Assembly: GCF_029837695.1 (NCBI RefSeq)
Contig: NZ_JAOEEA010000005.1
Coordinates: forward strand, 296,577 to 360,576
Reading direction: 5' to 3'
Source of the DNA: Pseudomonas sp. GD04019
GTDB lineage: Bacteria > Pseudomonadota > Gammaproteobacteria > Pseudomonadales > Pseudomonadaceae
Length of the DNA: 64,000 nt
Part shown: positions 25,026 through 32,115 of the stretch, in pieces
Numbering within the stretch: the stretch's first letter is position 1
Layout of the letters: the number at the start of each line of letters is the position of its first letter
Notes under the pieces: generated by a model
Told to the model about the DNA's origin: nothing
Seen by the model: the letters and a program-made list of their open reading frames with translations, nothing else
Database searches by the model: none
Program-made: the position numbers and the translations under genes

Positions 25026-25502
25026 TCAGACCGAGAAGCTGGTGATGTCCTTGGCTTCTATGCCGTTGGCCTTGCAGTAGGCCAGGTAGCGCTCGACGCC
25101 CGACTTCCAGTTCTCGATGGCGAACAGGTTGTCGTTCTCGTCGAAATACAGCAGGTCGCCCTGGACGATGTTCAGGGTGATGATCTCGTCGCCGTACTCG
25201 GCCAGAGCCATGGGGGTGTGGCTGGTGCCGGCGGTCTCGAAGACCACGCCGCCTTGCTTGGAGATCCAGTCGTGCTCGAGGTACTTCCAGGCGCCCTTGA
25301 TGGTGTAGACGATTACCGTGCCGGAATGATGGTGCTTGGGCATGGTGACGCCGGCGGGCGACTTGAGCAGGGTGATGGTCTCTCCGCGCACCGGGTCGCA
25401 CTTGATGTATTTGACGAAGACCTCGTTGCTATAGGGGGCAAACGGCACCCAGGGCAGGTCTTCGTCGTTGATGGCGGCGGTGTCGATCGATTCGTACAGC
25501 AT
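25026..25502 (-). CDS. Cupin-domain protein (DAD-dioxygenase-like)
   Basis: A 158-residue single-cupin protein. The ATG at 25502 was preferred over an upstream in-frame codon because GAGGAG sits 7 nt before it. Metal-binding histidines lie in MPKHHHSGTV, and the second motif is TSHTPM. The closest family I recognise is the 2,4'-dihydroxyacetophenone dioxygenase type, but that name covers many untested cupins. It is the first gene of the minus-strand sulfatase operon and the gene nearest the operator-like dyad at 25578-25596. A ring- or side-chain-cleaving dioxygenase or a ligand-binding role are both possible. Confidence 0.72.
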   Translation of the reverse strand: MLYESIDTAAINDEDLPWVPFAPYSNEVFVKYIKCDPVRGETITLLKSPAGVTMPKHHHSGTVIVYTIKGAWKYLEHDWISKQGGVVFETAGTSHTPMALAEYGDEIITLNIVQGDLLYFDENDNLFAIENWKSGVERYLAYCKANGIEAKDITSFSV

Positions 25503-25577
25503 GGCAATGCTCCTCGGCTCAGGCATGGCGTGAATTGGAATGCTGGCGAGGATTCTGCGCAGGAGTGGGGCGCCTTA

Positions 25578-25596
25578 CCCCCCTCTTGTCGGGTGG
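25578..25596 (-). promoter_or_regulatory. Candidate operator 4 of the AlkS/MalT-like regulator (imperfect)
   Basis: Six C (25578-25583), a 7-nt centre and GGGTGG (25591-25596) lie 76 bp before the cupin start. On the minus strand a possible -10 CAGAAT is at 25557-25552. The match is weaker than the sites at 6207 and 10781, but its position before the remaining transcription unit of the locus supports it. Confidence 0.35.
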
Positions 25597-25904
25597 TTTC
25601 AGGGCGCGGGGCCAGGGGCGGTTTGGGGGGAAGTTGTTCAAGCACCCACAACGACGGTGGCTGTCTGTCGGAGCAGGCATGGGTGAATGGTTGCTTGCGC
25701 TCGGAGCGGACGTTGCAGCCGCTGACTTACGCGACTTGGCGCAATCCGAGTCGAAAAACTCATCCGGTTGGTCGACGAACTGCAGCGAATGCTGCAGATG
25801 GGTAACCAGCGGACGAATTGCTCAATGACGGCAGTCCTTGCCGGCTCGTTAGCGTACGGTTACCCTCTCTAATACCCTATCTAGAGGCCTCGGAGCTGGC
25901 CAGC

Positions 25905-26114
25905 ATGCAGAGCAATAGCAGCCCAAGCATGAGTTTGCTCTTGGATGAGTGGCGAAAGGCTCAGCGCGAGGTTGAGCTTTATATTTTCGAAAACTATCCC
26001 ATCGATACGCCTGATAAAGAGCTTGCCCTGCGTCAGCTAGCGTTAGCGGCTGCCGAAGCCGAAAAGGCGATTAGGGCGTATGTGCGAGTCAGTCCCTCCA
26101 CCTGTCAGCGCTAA
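25905..26114 (+). CDS. Small hypothetical protein (69 aa)
   Basis: ATG 25905 has GGAG at 25892-25895. The 69-residue product is acidic and helical, with LDEWRKAQREVEL and an Ala/Glu-rich helix LALAAAEAEKAI. Base composition is lower in GC than the neighbouring catabolic genes. I do not recognise it. Coding status rests on the start signal and the amphipathic pattern only. The flanks, 25597-25904 and 26115-26554, show no other convincing gene. Confidence 0.45.
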   Translation: MQSNSSPSMSLLLDEWRKAQREVELYIFENYPIDTPDKELALRQLALAAAEAEKAIRAYVRVSPSTCQR

Positions 26115-26554
26115 GCGGACTTCACGTCATCCTGTCGCGAGTCACGGAAAAACCACCAGTTCAGTTTTGAATCGCAGAGCGAACATGGACGGCTCTCGAG
26201 GTCTGCGTACGCCACGCCCAGCTTTACAGGGAAGACCTGCACTTGTATCGCGCAAGGACTCTGCAGGTGGAGGAGGGCGACATGTTCGGCCACGAAATCA
26301 TGGCCGAGAGGGGGAGGCCGGCTCGGGCGTGCCCGCGCGAGCAAGGACGACTTGAGGCTCACCCCAACGCAAGCTCAGCCACCGCAGCGCATTTCGCATG
26401 GCGAGCGGGGTGGGCTGACCAGGTGTGGCCCGGCAGGGCAAATAGGCTATGACGGTGTGACCTGCAGGTGAACTTCATTGGCGACTGGCAAATCGCTTGA
26501 ACCACAACGACGGAGCCGAAGTCCGCATGAGTAAGGACTCCTACGGGAACTGCC
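26115..26554. other. Intergenic stretch, nothing convincing
   Basis: This 440-bp gap before the acyl-CoA dehydrogenase gene holds only short overlapping ORFs on both strands without good starts or recognisable motifs. It may contain the cassette promoter or remnants of older genes. I see no RNA gene or clear terminator. Confidence 0.4.
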
Positions 26555-27586
26555 ATGACTCAAGATGGGCTGAACGGGCTGCGAAGTCTTCTCCATGATC
26601 TCGAGTTGCCGCTGGATGGCGACCATCCCTCGTTCTTGGGCTCGGTACTACGCACGTTGAGCCAAGATGGGCTCGATCGCCTACCCAGGCCCGGTGATGG
26701 CAATACTCTGCGGCGCTGGCAGGTATTGGCTACCGTCGCAGGGAGTGACCTTTCGCTACTCAAGCTCTATGAAGGCCATACGGATGCCTTGGCTATCCTG
26801 GCCGAGCTGGATAGCGAACAGTTGCCTGGCCTCTGGGCGGTCTGGGCGGCCGAATCGCCTAGTGCCTGCGTGAACTTGGTCTCTCGCGACAATCGATCCG
26901 TGCGCATCAGCGGCAGCAAGCTGTGGTGCTCTGGCGCCGCCGTCGTGGACCATGCTCTGGTGACGGTCAAGGACGAGCAGCAACGATCGCAATTGGTGGC
27001 GGTCACTCTCGATCAGCCCGGCGTCAGCATTGGCAATACTGGCTGGAATGCAGTGGGCATGGCGGCCACGGGCAGCGTAGCCGTGGAGTTCGCCGAGGCC
27101 CATGCAAGCTGTGTCGGCGGTCCCGACGGGTACCTGCAACGCCCAGGCTTCTGGCATGGCGGTGCCGGTATCGCCGCCTGCTGGTACGGCGCAGCCAGCC
27201 GCTTGGCCAGCTACCTGCGACGTGGCCGCACCGACGATCCCCATGCCATAGCACATCTAGGCGCCGTGGACGCAGCCTTGGCAGGCGCTGCCAGCGCTCT
27301 GCGCGAATGCGCCGCCTGGATCGACTGCAACCCTTCCGCTAGCTCGGAACTGGCAACGCGGCGCGTTCGCGCGCAAGTCGAGGGGGCGGTGGAGGCTGTG
27401 CAATGGCACGTCGGGCGCGCGCTGGGCGCCACGCCATTCTGCCGCGACCGTCGCTTCGCCCGTTTAGCTGCCGATCTGCCAGTGTTCCTGCGGCAGAGTC
27501 ATGGCGAACGTGACTTGGCCCAACTGGGACTGCTCCTGACCGCGCGATCGACACAGGCTGATGGTGACGAGACGTGGGCGCTATGA
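26555..27586 (+). CDS. Acyl-CoA dehydrogenase-like protein, first gene of a four-gene cassette
   Basis: A 343-residue protein beginning at ATG 26555. The middle region has the flavoprotein beta-domain pattern (VRISGSKLWCSGA, then LVAVTLDQPGVSI and NAVGMAATGSVAVEF), followed by a helical C-terminus. It is shorter than standard acyl-CoA dehydrogenases (about 380), and I could not place the catalytic glutamate with confidence. Its stop overlaps the next start as ATGA, so it is translationally coupled to the PIG-L gene. It may desaturate or otherwise modify an acyl chain on the cassette's product; this is inference. Confidence 0.75.
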   Translation: MTQDGLNGLRSLLHDLELPLDGDHPSFLGSVLRTLSQDGLDRLPRPGDGNTLRRWQVLATVAGSDLSLLKLYEGHTDALAILAELDSEQLPGLWAVWAAESPSACVNLVSRDNRSVRISGSKLWCSGAAVVDHALVTVKDEQQRSQLVAVTLDQPGVSIGNTGWNAVGMAATGSVAVEFAEAHASCVGGPDGYLQRPGFWHGGAGIAACWYGAASRLASYLRRGRTDDPHAIAHLGAVDAALAGAASALRECAAWIDCNPSASSELATRRVRAQVEGAVEAVQWHVGRALGATPFCRDRRFARLAADLPVFLRQSHGERDLAQLGLLLTARSTQADGDETWAL

Positions 27587-28323
27587 GCCCGGCAAAAAAC
27601 CTTATCGCCGACTCAAGAACCACTCCGGCGGGGACTTGGCGCAGCTGGGGCCTGCTGGAGCGCCTACCGCGTATTAGCCGTGATCAACTCCTGCCAGCCG
27701 GGCATCGGCTGGTAGTGGTCGCGCCCCATCCCGATGACGAGGTGCTGGCCTGCGGCGGGCTGCTGGCCAGCCTGGCCAGCGCCGATGGCAATGTGTTGAT
27801 CTCGGTGACCGACGGCGAAGGTAGCCATCCAGACTCACCCATCAGCCCGGAATGCCTGCGCGCGGTGCGCCAGGAGGAAAGCCGCGCTGCCCTCATGCGA
27901 CTTGGCCTCGATCTGCAGCGCTGGCACTGGTGCCGCCTGCACCTGCCCGATGGCGGCGTGGATGCCAGCGTGTTGGCCGATCAGCTGCGCGAGATGATTC
28001 TCCCTGGTGACCGTTTGATAAGCACCTGGCGTGGCGACGGCCACTGCGACCACGAGGCCACTGGCCACGCCTGCGCCCAAGTAGCGGCACAACGTGGCGC
28101 CCAGCACTATGAAACGCCTATCTGGGCCTGGCATTGGTCAGCCCCGGACGACCCTCGCGTGCCTTGGGCACGTGCTTGTCGCTTCGACCTCGACCAGGAG
28201 GCTGTCAGGCGCAAGCGTGATGCCATCCTCGCTCACACGAGCCAGTGCGAAGGACCCCAGCCCGTCCTCAGTGCCTGCCTGCTGGACACCCTGCTGCAGC
28301 CCTATGAGATCTATTTCCGATGA
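27583..28323 (+). CDS. PIG-L (LmbE-type) family deacetylase
   Basis: A 246-residue protein. ATG 27583 overlaps the previous stop as ATGA and was preferred over an in-frame GTG at 27574. The zinc site motif PHPDDE is at residues 49-53, and the distal HCDHEA is near 154-159. Family members remove acetyl groups from N-acetylglucosamine-type sugars (as in GPI, mycothiol and bacillithiol synthesis). It is coupled to a methyltransferase and a glycosyltransferase, suggesting action on an amino-sugar product of the cassette. No signal peptide, so cytoplasmic. Confidence 0.88.
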   Translation: MSPAKNLIADSRTTPAGTWRSWGLLERLPRISRDQLLPAGHRLVVVAPHPDDEVLACGGLLASLASADGNVLISVTDGEGSHPDSPISPECLRAVRQEESRAALMRLGLDLQRWHWCRLHLPDGGVDASVLADQLREMILPGDRLISTWRGDGHCDHEATGHACAQVAAQRGAQHYETPIWAWHWSAPDDPRVPWARACRFDLDQEAVRRKRDAILAHTSQCEGPQPVLSACLLDTLLQPYEIYFR

Positions 28324-28901
28324 AGGAAAGCCTGCCTGCGCGCTACTTTGACACGCTGTATAGAAACGATCCCGACCCTTGGTCTTTCCGCTCGCGTTGG
28401 TACGAGCAGCGCAAGCGCAACCTGATCCTCGCATGCCTGCCTCGCCCGCATTTTCACAGAGCCTTTGAGCCGGCCTGCGCCAATGGCGAAATTAGCGCTG
28501 AGCTGGCTCGGCGCGCCGAAAGCGTGTTGTGCTCCGACTACAGTGTTGAAGCCCTGAGTCTTGCCCGCACCCGACTCGCTGAATTCAGCAACGTGCAACT
28601 CGCGCGGCACACCATTCCGGAAGACTGGCCGGCGGGCCGCTTCGACTTGATCGTCCTTGGCGAGTTCGGCTACTACCTCACCCCTGAAGCGTGGCAGCGT
28701 ACTTGCGAACAAGCGGCCCGCAGCCTCGTTGCTGGCGGTGTGTTGGTAGCCTGCCATTGGCGTCACCCACTAGAGGGCAGTGCACTGTCAGGCGATGCAG
28801 TTCACGAGCACCTGAGCCGAGCCATGCGTGCACTCCCGACAGTGCGCCATGTGGAAACCGATTTCCGCCTGGAGCTCTGGTGCGCCCCGGAGGAAGAATG
28901 A
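28320..28901 (+). CDS. NodS-like SAM-dependent methyltransferase
   Basis: A 193-residue class I methyltransferase; its ATG at 28320 overlaps the deacetylase stop (ATGA). The opening (YFDTLYRNDPDPWSFRSRWYE) is typical of the NodS group. SAM motif I is EPACANGEISAELA and an acidic residue ends the second strand in SDYS. NodS N-methylates the amino group freed by NodB in Nod-factor synthesis; here a deacetylase likewise precedes it. The acceptor is unknown and the Nod comparison is analogy only. Confidence 0.87.
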   Translation: MKESLPARYFDTLYRNDPDPWSFRSRWYEQRKRNLILACLPRPHFHRAFEPACANGEISAELARRAESVLCSDYSVEALSLARTRLAEFSNVQLARHTIPEDWPAGRFDLIVLGEFGYYLTPEAWQRTCEQAARSLVAGGVLVACHWRHPLEGSALSGDAVHEHLSRAMRALPTVRHVETDFRLELWCAPEEE

Positions 28902-29545
28902 TCGGCGTACTCGTGCCCGCACACAACGAAGCGGAACTCCTCGGAGGGTGCCTGCAGTCGTTACAGAAAGCCGCACAGCACCCTGGTCTGGATGGCGAAC
29001 CGGTACATATCCTCACGGTGCTGGATGCCTGCACGGACGACAGCGAAGAGGTGGCCCATGCCTCGGGCGCCCTCATACTGCGGGTTAACAAGCGTAATGT
29101 GGGTCATGCCCGCCGCGTAGGTGCGGCCCATCTCTTGGAAATGGGAGCCCGCTGGCTGGCCTGTACGGATGCGGACAGTAGCGTCAGCCAAGACTGGCTG
29201 GTGCGCCAGCTGGCATTCGGCGCCGAGGCGGTATGCGGTACCGTACGAGTGTCGGACTGGTCGCCGCAGCCAGCTCAGGTCCGGCATCGATACGAAAAGC
29301 ACTACCAGAGCCGCGAGGATCACCGACACATTCACGGCGCCAACCTCGGCATCTGTGCCCGTGCCTATGAGCGTGTCGGAGGTTTCCGACCCCTGCCATC
29401 CGACGAAGATGTCCACCTGGTGCGCGAGCTGGAGCGCAGCGGTGCCAGAATCGTCTGGACCCATCAAACCTGCGTGACTACTAGTGCCCGCCGCAATTAC
29501 CGCGCGCGAGGTGGTTTCGGCGAGTTTCTCGACAGCCTGGCGTAA
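28898..29545 (+). CDS. Family 2 glycosyltransferase
   Basis: A 215-residue GT-A enzyme. ATG 28898 overlaps the methyltransferase stop (ATGA) with GGAGG just before. The N-terminal IGVLVPAHNEA is the usual GT2 start; the DxD metal motif is DAD at residues 91-93; the acceptor-side motif is DEDVHLVREL. It lacks membrane helices, so it is a cytoplasmic or peripheral enzyme. It ends the cassette. The stop lies exactly where a decayed DUF892 gene begins, so the extreme C-terminus may have been altered by a rearrangement. Confidence 0.87.
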   Translation: MIGVLVPAHNEAELLGGCLQSLQKAAQHPGLDGEPVHILTVLDACTDDSEEVAHASGALILRVNKRNVGHARRVGAAHLLEMGARWLACTDADSSVSQDWLVRQLAFGAEAVCGTVRVSDWSPQPAQVRHRYEKHYQSREDHRHIHGANLGICARAYERVGGFRPLPSDEDVHLVRELERSGARIVWTHQTCVTTSARRNYRARGGFGEFLDSLA

Positions 29546-29867
29546 GCGAATTAAGCGCATCGACAAGGTGGTGGAGATCACGGGGCTGAAAGCATCACCA
29601 TGAAGGGCTTGATCGAAGAAGGCGGGGGGCTGATTGACGAAGTCGACAGGGGGCAGTCCTCGATGCCGGCTCGATCGGTGCAGCACAGAAGGGCGAGCAC
29701 TAAGAGATTTCCCCTATGGGACTCTGCAAGCGATGGCCAGGCATCTCGGGCTCGGCTTCTCGGCAATCACCTTGAGCAAAGAAACCCTGGCGGGGGAAAA
29801 GCGTACGGATAAGAAACTGACCAAGATTGCTGCAGAGGGAGGCAACCAAGCCGCTACCTTGCAGTGA
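29541..29867 (+). pseudogene. Decayed YciE/YciF (DUF892) ferritin-like gene
   Basis: Pieces of a DUF892 protein can be read in order but in different frames: IKRIDKVVEITGLKA, MKGLIEEGGGLIDEVD, VLDAGSIGAAQKGEH then a stop, and YGTLQAMARHLGLGFSA to KLTKIAAEGGNQAA. At least two frameshifts and an internal stop break it, and the N-terminal half is absent. DUF892 proteins are stress-induced di-iron helical bundles. The fragment abuts the glycosyltransferase stop, marking a recombination or decay point. Confidence 0.75.
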
Positions 29868-29892
29868 TGGGAGGTCGCTCTCCCGCTTTCTT

Positions 29893-30333
29893 TCAATACA
29901 GGCCAGGCGCTGCTTCGCGCATGAATATCTCGATGGTTTTTGGACCTACCCCTTCAAATTCAGCCAAGCGCTTTTCGAACTCCATCCGGTTTGCACTTTG
30001 CCGATGCATCACGCTGACTTTTCCACCGTATTGCTCATTGAGCTTCCTGCACAGTTTTACCAAGCGGGCCGCGGTGGAGATGTCATAACGAACGTAGCGC
30101 GCTTCTCCGAGCATTCTCACCAGGTCAGTCCTATTAGAGCTGCCCAATTTTTCAGGTGTGTCTCTTTTGCGCTGCTCGATGATGACTCGGTAGGCCTTCT
30201 CGGCGATGGATTGCTGAATCGGCTTTCCAAAAAGAAAGCTTGCTATTAGCCATTTGAACAGCGCCTCGTCGCTCGCTTTGGCGAGGCCTTCGTCCAGCCC
30301 TAACTGGTGCGCGGTTACTCGTTTGGCCGTCAT
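29893..30333 (-). CDS. Helix-hairpin-helix DNA-repair-like protein
   Basis: A 146-residue protein starting at ATG 30333. The C-terminal EGVGPKTIEIFMRE is a clear helix-hairpin-helix of the HhH-GPD glycosylase/endonuclease type. The middle part (LIASFLFGKPIQQSIAEKAYRV) resembles small conserved proteins annotated as endonuclease III-like. As I recall the family it is longer (about 200 residues), so this copy may be truncated after the HhH. I see no catalytic Lys/Asp pair or iron-sulfur cysteines. It neighbours an ExoIII-type gene, in keeping with DNA repair. Confidence 0.6.
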   Translation of the reverse strand: MTAKRVTAHQLGLDEGLAKASDEALFKWLIASFLFGKPIQQSIAEKAYRVIIEQRKRDTPEKLGSSNRTDLVRMLGEARYVRYDISTAARLVKLCRKLNEQYGGKVSVMHRQSANRMEFEKRLAEFEGVGPKTIEIFMREAAPGLY

Positions 30334-30568
30334 GTAAGCGCCAAGCCGGGACCTTCCGATCCTGTCGTCAAAGGGTGGGGTTTCATCGGCCCTCCTGCTG
30401 GCTGTTCTGACGTTGTGGCTTGAGCGCGCGAAAAGGTTGCCATGTCCGCGTCTTCTGCGCGCCCCAAGGGAAATCCCTCTGTCCGCAGCCAGACGAATCA
30501 GTGATTCGTACTGGCGATGGTGAAACCATTGTCGGCTCGAGCCGGCAATAAATGGCCAGGCGTCTGAT

Positions 30569-31366
30569 CTAGAGATCTATCTCCACCCAGACCGGAGCAT
30601 GATCGCTGGCATGTGGCTCCCCGCGCACCCAGCGGTCTACCCCGGCATCCACCATCCTTTTTGCCAATGGCTTGCTGAGTAGCAGGTGGTCGATGCGTAA
30701 CCCTGCATTGCGCTGCCAGTGCTGGCGGAAATAATCCCAGAACGTGTAGATCTGCTCCCCGGGAAAGCGAGTGCGCAGGGCATCAGTCCAGCCTTGTTGC
30801 AGCAGGCGCTGATAACAGTCTCGACTTTCGGGCTGGAGCAGCGCGTCTTTCTGCCAGGAGCGAGGGTTGTATATGTCGAGATCGGTCGGCACCACGTTGT
30901 AGTCACCCGCCAACACCACGGGATGGCCACTGTCAGCAAGCGATTCGGCGTGCGCAATCAGGCGCTCGAACCAAGCCAGCTTGTAGGCGAATTTCGGGCC
31001 GGGCTGGGGGTTGCCGTTCGGCAGATACAGGCAACCGACAATCACTCCATGAGCCGCCGCTTCCAGGTAGCGACTCTGGGTATCTGATGCGTCCCCTGGA
31101 AGTTCGCGCCGGATCTCCAATGGCTCCATGCCCTTGGCCAGAATCGCTACGCCATTCCATGCAGGTTGACCTCGCCAGATCACCCCATAGTCGGCCGCAC
31201 GAAGATCGTCCGCGGGAAACTTGGAGTCCGCCGCTTTTAGCTCCTGCAAGCAAACGATGTCGGGGGCCTCGCGCTCAAGCCAAGTGATCAAGGCCTGGAG
31301 CCGCGATTGGATTCCGTTGATGTTGAAGGTGGCGATTCGAAGCGTGGCCAAGAGAGCCTCGGACAT
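30569..31366 (-). CDS. Exodeoxyribonuclease III-family AP endonuclease
   Basis: A 265-residue protein; ATG 31366 puts the conserved opening LRIATFNINGI close to the N-terminus (an in-frame TTG at 31387 is possible). Motifs of the family follow in order: CLQELKA, GDYNVVPTDLDIYNP, RIDHLLLS and SDHAPVW, which hold the catalytic Glu, Asp and His residues. It cuts DNA at abasic sites and removes 3' blocks. The sequence is of the ExoA/XthA type and may be a second copy beside a core xthA elsewhere, which cannot be told from this window. Confidence 0.9.
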   Translation of the reverse strand: MSEALLATLRIATFNINGIQSRLQALITWLEREAPDIVCLQELKAADSKFPADDLRAADYGVIWRGQPAWNGVAILAKGMEPLEIRRELPGDASDTQSRYLEAAAHGVIVGCLYLPNGNPQPGPKFAYKLAWFERLIAHAESLADSGHPVVLAGDYNVVPTDLDIYNPRSWQKDALLQPESRDCYQRLLQQGWTDALRTRFPGEQIYTFWDYFRQHWQRNAGLRIDHLLLSKPLAKRMVDAGVDRWVRGEPHASDHAPVWVEIDL

Positions 31367-31565
31367 GACAGATAAGTCATATGGCAACCGATACTGGCGC
31401 CGTTACTGCCTCCGATCGCCGTGCCGGTGAACGAGTTCAGGGCAATTGTGTGATGTCGATGGATTGTTCGGTAGCGTCTCGACAGCCTCGCCTATGGCCG
31501 TCGGCTGCTGAGCCCCAGCGTCCGCCGGCGGCCAGAAGCGTACGGCGCTCGGCCCGGCGCGCGGG

Positions 31566-32045
31566 TTAACCCTTCAGTGCGGCTTCGATCGCGGCGATAT
31601 CGATCTTGTGCATGCCCATCATCGCCTCGAAGGCGCGCCCAGCCGCCGCTCGGTCCGGACTGGTGATCGCCTGCGTCAGCACGCGCGGTGTGATCTGCCA
31701 CGACAGCCCCCATTTGTCCTTGCACCAGCCGCATGCGCTTTCCTGCCCGCCGTTGCCCACGATTGCGTTCCACAAGCGGTCCGTTTCGGCCTCGTCGTCG
31801 GTGGCCACCTGGAAGGAGAAGGCCTCGCTGTGCGGGAACGCGGCCCCGCCGTTGAGGCCGAGACAGGGGATGCCCAGCACGGTGAAATTGACTGTCAGCA
31901 CATCGCCCTGCTTGCCCGCGGGATAGTCGCCGGGCGCACGGTGGATGGCGTCCACCGAGCTGTTCGGAAAGGTCTCGGCGTAGAAGGTCGCGGCATCCAG
32001 CGCGGTGCCGTCGTACCAGAGGCATATGGTGTTTTTGCTGATCAT
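31566..32045 (-). CDS. VOC-superfamily PhnB-like protein
   Basis: A 159-residue protein; ATG 32045 is preceded by GGAGAG. The sequence (ICLWYDGTALDAATFYAETF at the start, GLSWQITPR near the end) is that of the group named 3-demethylubiquinone-9 3-methyltransferase-domain or PhnB-like proteins. These have the glyoxalase/VOC fold, and a methyltransferase activity is not expected. Cysteine and tryptophan in ACGWCKDKWG are conserved family features. Function unknown; it lies just downstream of the histidine kinase operon with a 70-nt gap. Confidence 0.8.
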   Translation of the reverse strand: MISKNTICLWYDGTALDAATFYAETFPNSSVDAIHRAPGDYPAGKQGDVLTVNFTVLGIPCLGLNGGAAFPHSEAFSFQVATDDEAETDRLWNAIVGNGGQESACGWCKDKWGLSWQITPRVLTQAITSPDRAAAGRAFEAMMGMHKIDIAAIEAALKG

Positions 32046-32115
32046 TCTGGCTCTCCACGGGGAGGAGGTGTGGCGAGCAAAGGGGCCATGCCCGAACGCG
32101 CTTGAGGGCGTTGCC

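Noticed and set aside
26111..26362. Minus-strand 83-codon frame in the gap before the acyl-CoA dehydrogenase gene
   Set aside because: No Shine-Dalgarno, no recognisable pattern, and it overlaps other equally weak frames.
25503..31366. A prophage or integrative element in the accessory stretch
   Set aside because: No integrase, att repeats, tRNA target or transposase was seen; only gene decay and lower GC point to rearrangement.
31566..32045. Ubiquinone-pathway methyltransferase
   Set aside because: The 3-demethylubiquinone label for this domain is a legacy name; the sequence is a VOC-fold protein without a SAM site.
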